Source: Alistipes sp. (lineage in GTDB: Bacteria > Bacteroidota > Bacteroidia > Bacteroidales > Rikenellaceae). From it: a stretch of 29,057 bases of DNA. How positions within the stretch are numbered: position 1 is the first letter of the stretch; the number at the start of each line of letters is the position of its first letter. Made by a program: the position numbers and the translations under genes. The stretch spans positions 1 to 29,057 of the forward strand of contig JAHZDG010000013.1 in assembly GCA_019422485.1 (NCBI GenBank), read 5' to 3'. The notes under the pieces were generated by a model. That model worked only from the letters and a program-made list of their open reading frames with translations. It ran no database searches and was not told the DNA's origin. Shown in pieces: positions 16,440 through 25,287 of this stretch.

Positions 16440-17342
16440 ATGAGTTGGGACAGCGAGTTAAAAAATTACCTCTATTACATCAAACTGGAGAAAAAGCTCT
16501 CCGACAACACCGTCGAGGCCTATCTGCGGGACCTGCGCCAAATGGCCGAATATCTGCTGAATGAATTTTCGGTCCGCAAACCGGAGAAGGTTTCGGCCGA
16601 ACACATCGAAGCCTTTCTGGCACATCTTTACGACCAGGGAGCTGAAAAAAGCACACAAGCCCGCGTCTTGAGCGGCATCAAGAGTTTTTTCAACTACCTG
16701 TTGATCAATGACCGGATCGAAACACTGCCCACCGAATTCATCGACGCTCCGAAAATCGGCCGCAAACTGCCCGATGTGCTCAGCGTCGAGGAGATCGGCC
16801 GCATTTTGGACGCCATCGACCTGAGCCAGCGATTCGGACACCGCAACAAGGCCATGATCGAAACCCTGTACAGTTGCGGACTGCGCGTCAGCGAACTGAT
16901 CACCCTACGTATCAGCGACCTGTTTTTTCAGGACGGTTTCATCCGGGTGATCGGCAAAGGCGACAAACAACGTCTGGTACCGATCAGCCACTCGGCCATT
17001 CACCTCATCCAACTCTACCTGGAACAACGCAACCATCTTCCGGTCAATGAAAAATACGCCGACATCCTGTTTCTGAACAATCAGGGCAAGGGACTCACCC
17101 GCGTAATGATCTTTCACATTGTCCGAGAGCTGGCCGCCAAAGCGGGGATCGATAAAAAAATCAGCCCGCACACCTTCCGCCACTCATTCGCTACACATCT
17201 GCTCGAAGGGGGTGCCAGCATCCGACAGGTACAGGAAATGCTGGGACACGAATCGATTCTGACCACGGAAATCTATACCCATCTGGATCGGGAGACCCTC
17301 CGCGAAAACCTCGAACAACACCATCCGCTCGCCGAAAAATAA
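16440..17342 (+). CDS. xerD: Site-specific tyrosine recombinase XerD
   Basis: A 300-residue tyrosine recombinase. The N-terminal SAM-like core-binding domain (LKNYLYYIKLEKKLSDNTVE; YLRDLRQMAEYL) is followed by the catalytic domain. All catalytic residues are present: Arg149 (YSCGLRVSEL), Lys173 (VIGKGDKQR), His244 and Arg247 (HTFRHSFATHLLEGG), His270 (MLGHESI) and the nucleophile Tyr279 (EIYTHL). Length and motifs fit the chromosomal XerC/XerD type, which resolves chromosome dimers at dif during division, rather than an integrase of a mobile element. No att-like repeats or cargo genes flank it. XerC remains possible; the N-terminal sequence looks more like Bacteroidota XerD. Confidence 0.92.
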   Translation: MSWDSELKNYLYYIKLEKKLSDNTVEAYLRDLRQMAEYLLNEFSVRKPEKVSAEHIEAFLAHLYDQGAEKSTQARVLSGIKSFFNYLLINDRIETLPTEFIDAPKIGRKLPDVLSVEEIGRILDAIDLSQRFGHRNKAMIETLYSCGLRVSELITLRISDLFFQDGFIRVIGKGDKQRLVPISHSAIHLIQLYLEQRNHLPVNEKYADILFLNNQGKGLTRVMIFHIVRELAAKAGIDKKISPHTFRHSFATHLLEGGASIRQVQEMLGHESILTTEIYTHLDRETLRENLEQHHPLAEK

Positions 17343-17404
17343 AGAGGACCGTTTATAACTTTTAACGCGGCCCCATCCGTAAGCCTACATAAAATAAGCC
17401 CACA

Positions 17405-17440
17405 TAAAAAAGGCCCGACCCTCACAGGTCGAGCCTTTAC
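17405..17440. terminator. Bidirectional terminator between xerD and the CoA-transferase gene
   Basis: AAAGGC-C-CGACC (17409-17420) pairs with GGTCG-A-GCCTTT (17427-17438), a stem of about 11 bp with one C/A mismatch and a 6-base loop. The minus strand then reads TTTTTT, a good U-tract for the CoA-transferase transcript. The plus strand has only a short T-run for xerD. Confidence 0.8.
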
Positions 17441-17458
17441 TATATATCAAAAGCCGAA

Positions 17459-18778
17459 TTATTTAACCGGCGTCGTTGCTTTGATATAGTGATGGTGTTC
17501 CCCGAAACGTTCGAAAGCGGCACGATCGAGTTCTTCCTGATGATCGGGGTGAGCAATGCTGATAATCAGACGAGCCCGTTCCTGGAAGGTTTTCCCGTAG
17601 AGATCCACTGCACCGTATTCGGTTACCAGCCAGTGAATGTGGGCACGGGTAGTAACCACCCCGGCACCCGAAGTCAATACCGGAGCGATTTTGCTGATCC
17701 CCTTATTGGTTACGGACGGCATGGCCAAAATGGCTTTCCCGCCTTTGGAGCACGATGCCCCATAAACGAAGTCTACCTGACCGCCGAAGCCCGAATAGAA
17801 TTTGGTACCCAGCGAGTCGGCACATACCTGACCGGTCAGATCCACCTGCAGAGCCGAGTTGATCGCCGTTACTTTGGGGTTCTTGGCAATGATATAGGGG
17901 TCGTTGGTATAGCCGACATCCATCATGGCTACGCCCGGGTTGTTGTCGATAAAATCATATACTTTCTGAGAACCCATCAGGAAGGTCGATACCATTTTCC
18001 CTTTGTCGATGGCTTTGTTACGACCGTTGATCACCCCTTTTTCTACCAGCGGCAATACCCCGTCGGCAAACATTTCGGTGTGGATACCCAGGTCTTTGTG
18101 GTTGCCCAGCTGAGCCAATACGGCATTCGGAATGGCACCGATACCCATCTGCAAGCAGGCTCCGTCTTCGATCAGGGCGGCGCAGTTGTTCCCGATCTTC
18201 GTTTCGATTTCCGAAGGCACGCTGAAGTGAGCTTCCTGCAGCGGGCAATCTTCCTGTACGAAAATATCGATGTCATCCAACGGAATGAATGCATCCCCGA
18301 ACGAACGCGGCACATATTTATTGATGACAGCGATCACATAATCGGCGCATTCTACGGCAGCCAAAGTAGCGTCTACCGAAGTACCCAACGAAACATAGCC
18401 GTGCTGGTCAGGCAGCGACACCTGAATCATCGCCACATTACAAGGCAGCACGCCGCTCCGATAGAGCCGCTGGGTTTCGCTCAGGAAGATGGGAATATAG
18501 TCTGCATACCCAGCCTGAGTTTCCTTGCGCACATTGCTTCCGACAAAGAACGAATCCAGTTGGAAGATGCCTTCGAATTCGGGATCGGCATAGGGGGCCG
18601 GCCCTTCGGTGTGCAGGTGGTGGATGTGAACATCTTTGAGTTCTTTGTTCCGACCACGATCGCACATGGCTTTAATCAAACACTGGGGGGCACTGGCCAC
18701 ACTGCTCAAGTGGACATGATCGCCCGACTTGATAACTTTGACCGCCTCGGCGGGCGATACGAATTTGATTTGTTTCAT
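17459..18778 (-). CDS. Acetyl-CoA hydrolase/acyl-CoA:acetate CoA-transferase family protein
   Basis: A 439-residue class I CoA-transferase of the acetyl-CoA hydrolase/4-hydroxybutyrate CoA-transferase type. The N-terminal domain has SGDHVHLSSVASAPQCLIKAM. The C-terminal domain has MGIGAIPNAVLAQLG (211-225), the oxyanion/CoA-binding loop, and GIHTEMFADG with the catalytic Glu at 235. It forms a glutamyl-CoA intermediate and moves CoA between short-chain acyl groups, for example succinyl- or butyryl-CoA to acetate; the exact substrate cannot be told from sequence. In gut and oral anaerobes such enzymes release acetate, propionate, succinate or butyrate. It is monocistronic on the minus strand with its own -7 element and a shared terminator. 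Confidence 0.9.
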   Translation of the reverse strand: MKQIKFVSPAEAVKVIKSGDHVHLSSVASAPQCLIKAMCDRGRNKELKDVHIHHLHTEGPAPYADPEFEGIFQLDSFFVGSNVRKETQAGYADYIPIFLSETQRLYRSGVLPCNVAMIQVSLPDQHGYVSLGTSVDATLAAVECADYVIAVINKYVPRSFGDAFIPLDDIDIFVQEDCPLQEAHFSVPSEIETKIGNNCAALIEDGACLQMGIGAIPNAVLAQLGNHKDLGIHTEMFADGVLPLVEKGVINGRNKAIDKGKMVSTFLMGSQKVYDFIDNNPGVAMMDVGYTNDPYIIAKNPKVTAINSALQVDLTGQVCADSLGTKFYSGFGGQVDFVYGASCSKGGKAILAMPSVTNKGISKIAPVLTSGAGVVTTRAHIHWLVTEYGAVDLYGKTFQERARLIISIAHPDHQEELDRAAFERFGEHHHYIKATTPVK

Positions 18779-18821
18779 GGTTAGTATCTTGATTTTACAA
18801 AAGATCCGTTACTGGAAAACG

Positions 18822-18829
18822 CAAATTTA
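18822..18829 (-). promoter_or_regulatory. -7 element of the CoA-transferase promoter
   Basis: TAAATTTG on the minus strand is an exact TAnnTTTG match, 43 bases before the CoA-transferase ATG. No convincing -33 TTTG lies 19-20 bases upstream. On the plus strand of the same spacer, TTATTTTG (18873-18880) is a one-mismatch -7 candidate for the glycosyltransferase gene. Confidence 0.55.
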
Positions 18830-18907
18830 ATCATTTTTCCGGCAGAAATAAGGTCAAACCGGAAATATTCTCTTATTTTGCATCGTTACCCTTTCGAAAT
18901 TTCATCT

Positions 18908-20476
18908 ATGCCAACCCCAACCGGATCCCGCATTCGTCATTTTTTCCAAAGCTTAACGTTACCTCAAATCATATGGGCAGGATGTATCCTGACACTTTTG
19001 TATGCCGCATTCAGTCGGGGAGCCTACCATTCGGACGAACATTACCAAATTCTGGAGTATGCCCACATGAAATTGTTCGGCACTCCGACACCCGATCAAT
19101 TACCCTGGGAATATGGTTTCATGATGCGTCCGGGCCTGCAACCTTTCATGGCCTATGGACTGGGGTGGCTGCTCTTACAGCTGCATCTATACTCTCCCGT
19201 GCTGTTGGTTTTTCTATTGCAACTGTTCAGCGGAGCCTTATCGGTCGTAACTGTCTTATTCCTCTTCCGAACGATCAGGTCAGAATTAGGGGGAGAGAGC
19301 GGCCAAAAGTGGTTCCTGATCCTCTGTTTCTTCCTTTGGTTTATGGCATTTCTGCATGTCCATTTCAATGCAGAAATGCTCTCCGGAAACCTTCTGGTTC
19401 TACTTATCGCTTTCTATCTGAACAGCCAACGAGCCGTCACCTCTCAGATCTTCCGATGGGGATGGGCCTTAGGGATCGTGGCCGGACTACTGTTTGTCGT
19501 CCGCTTTCAGATGGGCTTCGCGCTGTTAGGTTTCGGGATATGGTTATTGACGTTTGACCGACGATGGAAACTCATCGTCGGCATGATCCCCGGATTCATC
19601 CTCATGCTGGGCCTGGGCCTGTTATGTGATCGCTGGTTATATGGCCAATGGACCCTCAGTCCGATCAACTATTTGCGCGAAAACATTCTGAACCATCATA
19701 TGGCCTCTTTCGGGGTCGAACCCTGGTATTATTACCTGGAAGCCATTCTGGGCCAAGGGGGAGCTTTGTTCGGATTGATCGTTTTGGCGGCCACACTCTA
19801 TTTCCTCTTCACTCGACCCCGCCACGTCCTCACCTGGACCTTCATTCCGTTTTTGTTCATCCACCTCATTGTCGGTCACAAAGAGCTGCGGTTTTTATTT
19901 CCGCTTCTCTTTTTCGCCCCTTATATGCTGGTGGTTTGGTTTCAGCATCTACCCAAGTCCTTATGGCAAAAGAAAGGAATCCATCTATTAGGATACCTAT
20001 TAGGCTTCGCCAACATATTGCTGATCGTTTACGCCCTCTGTTTTCCCGACCCGAACATGCGTTTTTATGACGACATGCGAGCCTATTGTCGAAACCATTC
20101 ACAGGTACTGCTGCTCAGTTTAAAAAACGAACGGACCTATTACCAAATCCCGGAAAACATCATCGGTCCCCGCGAAGTGGTGAATGTATTCTACACCCCC
20201 GACAATCTGCACCGGGCCTCTTTCGACAGTCTGGCACAACTGGAAACAGCCGCTCGCGACGCCCGCAACCAAGGCCAGGAGAACATCCTCATCCTAAGCG
20301 AAAACGCCCATTTGACCGACAGTCTCTCTTTAGCCATCGAGAAAATTCCATGGAATCCTTTTCCGCAATGGGTGACCCGTTATTTCAACTTCAACGACTG
20401 GACTTCGCGCAGCATCAAAAAAGCCAACCTCTACCGAGTCATTGCTCGCGAAGAGGAGGCTCACCCTACGCTTTAA
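18908..20476 (+). CDS. GT-C membrane glycosyltransferase, GT22/Alg9-GPI mannosyltransferase-like
   Basis: A 522-residue protein with about ten to twelve membrane helices, from ATG 18908 (the frame extends to a TTG at 18878). The first periplasmic loop has RGAYHSDEHYQILEYAHMKL with the acidic pair Asp43-Glu44, then WEYGFMMRPG. This is the arrangement of GT-C enzymes that use polyprenyl-phosphate sugars. HKELRFLFPLLFF (from His324) resembles the HKExRF motif of the GT22 family (eukaryotic PIG-B/Alg9 type). The C-terminal 120 residues are a soluble domain. The likely role is adding a sugar to a lipid-linked glycan or protein on the periplasmic face of the inner membrane; donor and acceptor are unknown. 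It stands alone, with no glycan-synthesis neighbours to narrow the job. Confidence 0.82.
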   Translation: MPTPTGSRIRHFFQSLTLPQIIWAGCILTLLYAAFSRGAYHSDEHYQILEYAHMKLFGTPTPDQLPWEYGFMMRPGLQPFMAYGLGWLLLQLHLYSPVLLVFLLQLFSGALSVVTVLFLFRTIRSELGGESGQKWFLILCFFLWFMAFLHVHFNAEMLSGNLLVLLIAFYLNSQRAVTSQIFRWGWALGIVAGLLFVVRFQMGFALLGFGIWLLTFDRRWKLIVGMIPGFILMLGLGLLCDRWLYGQWTLSPINYLRENILNHHMASFGVEPWYYYLEAILGQGGALFGLIVLAATLYFLFTRPRHVLTWTFIPFLFIHLIVGHKELRFLFPLLFFAPYMLVVWFQHLPKSLWQKKGIHLLGYLLGFANILLIVYALCFPDPNMRFYDDMRAYCRNHSQVLLLSLKNERTYYQIPENIIGPREVVNVFYTPDNLHRASFDSLAQLETAARDARNQGQENILILSENAHLTDSLSLAIEKIPWNPFPQWVTRYFNFNDWTSRSIKKANLYRVIAREEEAHPTL

Positions 20477-20602
20477 GCAATACTCGCCCTACTTTCAATT
20501 TGGCAATTTCGCCAAGCTGAAATGTAAAAAAAATATCGCAACAAATTTCTTTTGTTATAATTTTTAACTACCTTGGAAAAGCTAAACTGAACCGCTTTCC
20601 TT

Positions 20603-22450
20603 ATGACACCTACCCTAAGAACCGAGCTCGATGACGTGGTCATCCGTTTTTCGGGCGATTCGGGCGACGGCATGCAAATGACCGGCACCCTTTTCAGCGA
20701 CAGTTCGGCCCTGCAGGGCAACGACATCGCCACCTTCCCGGACTATCCGGCCGAAATTCGTGCACCGCAAGGCACCGTGGCCGGGGTATCCGGTTTGCAA
20801 GTCCATTTGCCCAGTCATGCGGTCAATAAGCCCGGCGACCTGTGCGATGTATTGGTATCCATGAACCCGGCATCACTAAAAGCCAACCCCCGCTGGCTGA
20901 AAGGGCATGCCACAATTATCTGCGACGGCGACTCCTTTCACGAAAAAAACCTTCAACGAGCCGGCTTCAAAACCGACGATCCGATCACCGAACTCGGCCT
21001 GAACGATCATCCGGTCTTTTTCCCGCCCATTTCTTCCATGACGCGGGACGCCGTAGCCGAACTGAACCTCGACCTGAAAGCCGCACTGAAGTGCAAAAAC
21101 ATCTTTGTCTTAGGACTGTGTTACTATCTGTTCGACCGGAGTCTCGACCACACGATCGACTTTCTGAACCGCAAATTCGCCAAAAAACCGGAGATCGCCC
21201 AAGCCAATATCCTGGCGCTCAAAGGAGGATTTAATTACGGGGCAAACACCCATGCCTTTGCCGACACCTACACCGTCAAACCCGCTCCAAGCGAACCGGG
21301 TCTCTATCGCAGCATCAACGGCAACCAGGCGATTGCCTGGGGATTTCTGGCCGCTTCCGAGAAGAGCGGGCGCCCTCTTTTCTGCGGTTCCTACCCCATC
21401 ACGCCGGCCACGGCCATTCTGGAAGAGTTAGCCAAACGCAAAGACCTCGGAGCCAAAACCCTGCAAGCCGAAGACGAAATCGCCGGCATCTGCACAGCCA
21501 TCGGAGCCTCGTTTGCCGGTCATTTTGCCGTCACGACCACTTCGGGTCCGGGACTTTCGCTCAAATCCGAAGCCATCGGGCTGGCCGTCATGACCGAATT
21601 ACCGCTGGTCGTGGTAGACGTTCAACGCGGAGGCCCCTCCACCGGGCTCCCCACCAAAACCGAACAGAGCGATTTGGGACAGGCCCTATGGGGACGCAAC
21701 GGCGAATGCCCGCTGGTCGTAATGGCAGCCAGCACTCCTTCGGACTGTTTTCACTACGCTTTCTGGAGCGGCAAAATCGCCATGGAGCACATGACCCCCG
21801 TACTATTGCTTTCGGACGGCTTCATCGCCAACGGTTCGGAACCCTGGCGCATCCCCTCCATGAGTGACTATCCGGCTATTCATCCGCCCATTGTCGAGCA
21901 AGCTCCCGAAGGCGGATTCATGCCCTATGCCCGGGATGCTGAACGATTGGCCCGTCAATGGGCCCTACCCGGCACCAAAGGTCTGGAACACCGCATCGGC
22001 GGATTGGAAAAAGATTTTCTGAAAGGATCGGTTTCCTATGATCCCGACAATCATCAACGTATGGTTCAAATGCGGGCGGCCAAAGTGGCCCGTGTGCAAG
22101 AGTATCTGCCACCGCAAACCGTCATCGGAGAACCGGAAGGAGATCTGTTGGTGGTCGGCTGGGGAGGCACCTACGGACATCTGCTGTCGGCCGTTCGGGC
22201 CTTGCAGGCCGAAGGTGAGCGAATTTCACTCTGCCACATCCATTTCATCCATCCACTACCCAAGGGAATCCCCGAAATTTTCAGCCGATTCCGTCGGATT
22301 ATGGTTTGCGAGCTAAACTCCGGCCAAATGGCCGACTATCTGCGCACGGTCTATCCCGGTTTCGAATACCTGCAATACAACAAGGTCCAGGGACTTCCCT
22401 TTACCGTCAGCGAACTGCAAGAAGCCTTTCGTCAGCAACTAAAAGCCTAA
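20603..22450 (+). CDS. korA: 2-oxoacid:ferredoxin oxidoreductase, fused gamma-alpha subunit (KorA)
   Basis: A 615-residue fusion. Residues 1-190 are the gamma domain (VVIRFSGDSGDGMQMTGTLF, PAEIRAPQGTVAGVSGLQVH). Residues 215-600 are the alpha domain, with GSYPITPATAILEELAK (262 onward), TTTSGPGLSLKSEAIGLAVM and the VQRGGPSTGLPTKTEQSDL motif conserved in KorA/VorB. With KorB it oxidatively decarboxylates 2-oxoglutarate (or a related 2-oxoacid) to the acyl-CoA, reducing ferredoxin; the reaction can run in reverse in reductive TCA metabolism. The ATG is 5 bases before the korB gene at the far end, so the two are an operon. TACCTTGG (20569-20576) is a near-consensus -7 element upstream. 2-oxoglutarate is the likeliest substrate, with branched 2-oxoacids possible. 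Confidence 0.92.
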   Translation: MTPTLRTELDDVVIRFSGDSGDGMQMTGTLFSDSSALQGNDIATFPDYPAEIRAPQGTVAGVSGLQVHLPSHAVNKPGDLCDVLVSMNPASLKANPRWLKGHATIICDGDSFHEKNLQRAGFKTDDPITELGLNDHPVFFPPISSMTRDAVAELNLDLKAALKCKNIFVLGLCYYLFDRSLDHTIDFLNRKFAKKPEIAQANILALKGGFNYGANTHAFADTYTVKPAPSEPGLYRSINGNQAIAWGFLAASEKSGRPLFCGSYPITPATAILEELAKRKDLGAKTLQAEDEIAGICTAIGASFAGHFAVTTTSGPGLSLKSEAIGLAVMTELPLVVVDVQRGGPSTGLPTKTEQSDLGQALWGRNGECPLVVMAASTPSDCFHYAFWSGKIAMEHMTPVLLLSDGFIANGSEPWRIPSMSDYPAIHPPIVEQAPEGGFMPYARDAERLARQWALPGTKGLEHRIGGLEKDFLKGSVSYDPDNHQRMVQMRAAKVARVQEYLPPQTVIGEPEGDLLVVGWGGTYGHLLSAVRALQAEGERISLCHIHFIHPLPKGIPEIFSRFRRIMVCELNSGQMADYLRTVYPGFEYLQYNKVQGLPFTVSELQEAFRQQLKA

Positions 22451-22455
22451 ATGTC

Positions 22456-23493
22456 ATGAATGAATCTTCGCCCTACAAATATCTACCCGCTGATTTCCGC
22501 AGCGATCAAGAGGTCAAATGGTGTCCCGGTTGCGGGGACCACGCCATTCTCAATTCGGTTCTCAAAGCCCTGCCCGAAGTGGCCGAAGAACTCCACTACC
22601 GACACGAGCGTTTTACTTTTGTATCCGGGATCGGCTGTTCGTCCCGCTTCCCCTATTATGTCAACACCTATGGATTTCATGGTATCCATGGTCGGGCCAC
22701 AGCCATCGCCACAGGCGTCAAGGTGGCCAATCCCAAGCTGTCGGTCTGGCAAATCTCCGGAGACGGAGACGCTCTGGCCATCGGAGGCAATCACTTCATC
22801 CACGCCATCCGGCGCAATATCGACATCAACATTCTACTGTTCAACAACGAAATCTACGGCCTGACCAAAGGACAATACTCCCCCACCTCCAAACTGGGGA
22901 AAATCACCAAAACCTCTCCGTACGGTACGATCGAACATCCATTCAATCCCGGGGAAGTCGTTTTGGGGGCACGGGGGACTTTCTTTGCCCGAAGCATCGA
23001 CGTCGAACTGGCCCTGACCCAACAGTGTCTGGTTGCAGCCGCCAAACACGACGGCACTTCGGTGGTCGAAATTCTGCAGAACTGCGTCATATTCAACGAC
23101 AAGACCTTCGGTGATTTCGCCCTCTCAAAAGAGCTGCGCGAAGAGCGCACCATCACCCTGCGCCATGGTGAACGGATGATTTTCGGGCGCAACCGAGACA
23201 AAGGGCTGGTGCAGATCGGCATGAAACTGATGGTTGTCACCCTTGGCGAAGGCGGAGTAACCGAAGAGGACATTCTGATTCACAATGCCCACGAACCCAA
23301 TCCTGGTATCCACATGATGCTGGCCAACATGAGCTATCCCAACTACCCGGTGGCACTGGGGGTGATTCGCGACGTTCCCGACCACACCTATGACGACAGT
23401 CTGTGGGATCAAGTCGAAGCGGTTCGGGCGCATGGCACCTACCACAACGTCGACGAACTACTGCACAGCGGTGACACTTGGGAAGTCAAATAA
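22456..23493 (+). CDS. korB: 2-oxoacid:ferredoxin oxidoreductase, beta subunit (KorB)
   Basis: A 345-residue thiamine-diphosphate subunit. The ATG at 22456 lies 5 bases after korA; the open frame continues upstream only as a korA shadow. VKWCPGCGDHAILNSV (Cys23, Cys26), GIGCSSRFPYY (Cys61) and ILQNCVIFN (Cys210) supply four cysteines placed like the [4Fe-4S] ligands of this family. The diphosphate-binding motif is SGDGDALAIGGNH (101-113), followed by LLFNNEIYGLTKGQYSP. It holds the active-site cofactor and passes electrons to ferredoxin. No separate ferredoxin-like delta subunit gene accompanies the pair here. A strong terminator lies about 50 bases downstream. Confidence 0.93.
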   Translation: MNESSPYKYLPADFRSDQEVKWCPGCGDHAILNSVLKALPEVAEELHYRHERFTFVSGIGCSSRFPYYVNTYGFHGIHGRATAIATGVKVANPKLSVWQISGDGDALAIGGNHFIHAIRRNIDINILLFNNEIYGLTKGQYSPTSKLGKITKTSPYGTIEHPFNPGEVVLGARGTFFARSIDVELALTQQCLVAAAKHDGTSVVEILQNCVIFNDKTFGDFALSKELREERTITLRHGERMIFGRNRDKGLVQIGMKLMVVTLGEGGVTEEDILIHNAHEPNPGIHMMLANMSYPNYPVALGVIRDVPDHTYDDSLWDQVEAVRAHGTYHNVDELLHSGDTWEVK

Positions 23494-23545
23494 GCCCCAG
23501 AATTTCCCGCAATCGAATCATTTTATTCCTCTTCACTTAAGAATA

Positions 23546-23580
23546 AAAAGAGACGGCTCCTTACGAGAGCCGTCTCTTTT
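23546..23580. terminator. Bidirectional intrinsic terminator between korB and fumarase
   Basis: AAAAGAGACGGCTC (23546-23559) pairs perfectly with GAGCCGTCTCTTTT (23567-23580), a 14 bp stem with a 7-base loop. U-tracts arise on both strands, serving korAB from the left and the fumarase from the right. Confidence 0.9.
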
Positions 23581-23615
23581 ATCAGTATTCTCCCGGCAGA
23601 TTCCGGGAAGGAAAT

Positions 23616-25226
23616 TTATTTTTTGAATTCGGCGAAGAAATCGTTGCCTTTGTCGTCCACCAACAGGAAAGCCGGGAAGTTTTCCACATAAATCTTGCGG
23701 ACAGCCTCCATCCCCAGTTCCGGGAAGTCGACCACCTCCACCGACTTGATGCTGTTCTTGGCCAGAATCGCAGCCGGTCCCCCGATCGAGCCGAGATAGA
23801 ACCCGCCGTGTTTCTTGCAGGCATCGGTCACCGCCTGTGAACGGTTCCCTTTAGCGATCATCACCATCGAGCCACCTTGACTCTGGAATTCGTCTACATA
23901 GGGGTCCATACGACCGGCCGTCGTCGGGCCGAAGCTCCCCGAAGCCATACCTTGCGGCGTCTTGGCCGGACCTGCATAATAGATCGGGTGTTTTTTGAAG
24001 TATTCGGGCATCGGTTTCCCTTCATCGAGCATCGCTTTGATGCGGGCATGCGCAATATCACGGGCTACGATCATCGTCCCTTTGACATTGAAACGAGTCT
24101 TCACCGGATATTTCGACAAAATTTCACGCACCTTGTCCATACCCAGATCCAAATCCAACTCTACAGCCGGTTTCATATCGGGAGGCGTCGTGGGCAGGAA
24201 TTGAGCCGGATTCTTTTCCAACTCTTCCAGAAAAATTCCTTCTTCGGTAATTTTACCTTTCACGTTACGGTCGGCGCTGCAGCTTACCCCAATACCCACC
24301 GGGCAAGAGGCTGCGTGACGAGGCAGACGAATCACCCGTACGTCATGTACCAGGTATTTACCGCCAAACTGGGCACCTACGCCGCTCTCCTGGCAAATTT
24401 TCAGAATCTTTTCTTCCCATTCCAGATCCCGGAAAGCCTGACCGCCTTCGTTACCGTGGGTGGGCAGGTGATCCAGATAACCGGCCGAGGCTTTCTTAAC
24501 GGTCGTCAGACAGGCTTCAGCCGAAGTACCCCCGATAACCACAGCCAGGTGATAAGGAGGACAAGCCGCCGTCCCCAGATCCATGATTTTGGATTTGATG
24601 AAAGCCGTCAGCGTTTTTTCGTTCAGCAGCGATTTGGTCTGCTGATAGAGGAAGGTCTTATTGCCCGATCCACCCCCTTTGGTGATGAACAGGAAGTGAT
24701 ATTCATTCCCCTGCGTAGCATACAGGTCGATCTGAGCCGGCAGGTTCGTGGCGCTGTTCTTTTCGTCGAACATCGTAAAGGGAACCACCTGCGAATAACG
24801 CAAATTGCGATCGCGGTAGGTTTCATACACCCCTTTGGAAAGGGCTTCCGCATCGTTGCTTCCGGTATAGACGTCTTCGCCCTTTTTACCGATCACGATG
24901 GCCGTCCCGGTATCCTGACAAGTCGGCAATTCACCTTCTGCTGCCACCGTCTGGTTGAGCAACATGGTATAAGCCACGAATTTGTCGTTGTCGGTCGCTT
25001 CCGGATCGGAAAGAATGTTTTGCAGCTTCTGCAGGTGAGCGCTGCGCAGGTAAAACGACACGTCGGCAAATGCCTCACGAGAAAGCAGTTCCAGACCTTT
25101 GGGGTCGATCTGCAGAATCTTGCGGCCACCGCATTCCACTACTTTGACATAGTCTTTGGTCAACAGACGATAGCGGGTGGTATCGGCTGAGAGCGGGAAA
25201 GGCTCCTGATACTTAAATTCGCTCAT
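23616..25226 (-). CDS. Fumarate hydratase, class I (iron-sulfur type)
   Basis: A 536-residue single-chain class I fumarase, close in length to E. coli FumA/FumB. The [4Fe-4S] ligands are Cys103 (LPTCQDTGTA), Cys222 (TAACPPYHLA) and Cys316 (GVSCSADRN). The N-terminal alpha-type domain has KGGGSGNKTFLYQQ, and the C-terminal beta-type domain has YYAGPAKTPQGMASGSFGPT followed by TAGRMDPYVD, the swivelling-domain motif. It interconverts fumarate and malate in the cytoplasm; the exposed cluster is oxygen-sensitive, fitting an anaerobe. In Bacteroidota fermentation it works between malate and fumarate on the way to succinate. It is divergent from the DUF554 gene and shares a terminator with korAB. 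Confidence 0.95.
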   Translation of the reverse strand: MSEFKYQEPFPLSADTTRYRLLTKDYVKVVECGGRKILQIDPKGLELLSREAFADVSFYLRSAHLQKLQNILSDPEATDNDKFVAYTMLLNQTVAAEGELPTCQDTGTAIVIGKKGEDVYTGSNDAEALSKGVYETYRDRNLRYSQVVPFTMFDEKNSATNLPAQIDLYATQGNEYHFLFITKGGGSGNKTFLYQQTKSLLNEKTLTAFIKSKIMDLGTAACPPYHLAVVIGGTSAEACLTTVKKASAGYLDHLPTHGNEGGQAFRDLEWEEKILKICQESGVGAQFGGKYLVHDVRVIRLPRHAASCPVGIGVSCSADRNVKGKITEEGIFLEELEKNPAQFLPTTPPDMKPAVELDLDLGMDKVREILSKYPVKTRFNVKGTMIVARDIAHARIKAMLDEGKPMPEYFKKHPIYYAGPAKTPQGMASGSFGPTTAGRMDPYVDEFQSQGGSMVMIAKGNRSQAVTDACKKHGGFYLGSIGGPAAILAKNSIKSVEVVDFPELGMEAVRKIYVENFPAFLLVDDKGNDFFAEFKK

Positions 25227-25259
25227 ATCTTCGATTTGGTAAGGTTGATTTCAGAGATA

Positions 25260-25267
25260 CAAAGGTA
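25260..25267 (-). promoter_or_regulatory. -7 element of the fumarase promoter
   Basis: TACCTTTG on the minus strand matches TAnnTTTG exactly, 33 bases before the fumarase ATG. The -33 position holds only a weak GTAG. Confidence 0.6.
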
Positions 25268-25287
25268 CATATTTACGCCGTTTTTCC

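Noticed and set aside
16440..17342. Tyrosine recombinase as the integrase of a mobile element
   Set aside because: No attachment-site repeats, tRNA target or cargo genes are nearby. The size and motifs are those of housekeeping XerD, and its neighbours are core genes.
17489..18784. A 431-codon open frame on the plus strand opposite the CoA-transferase gene
   Set aside because: It is fully antisense to a well-conserved gene, has no recognisable family, and its length comes from the codon bias of the true gene.
23877..25190. A 437-codon open frame on the plus strand opposite the fumarase gene
   Set aside because: Same reason: the minus strand encodes an intact class I fumarase with all three cluster cysteines, and the opposite frame resembles nothing.
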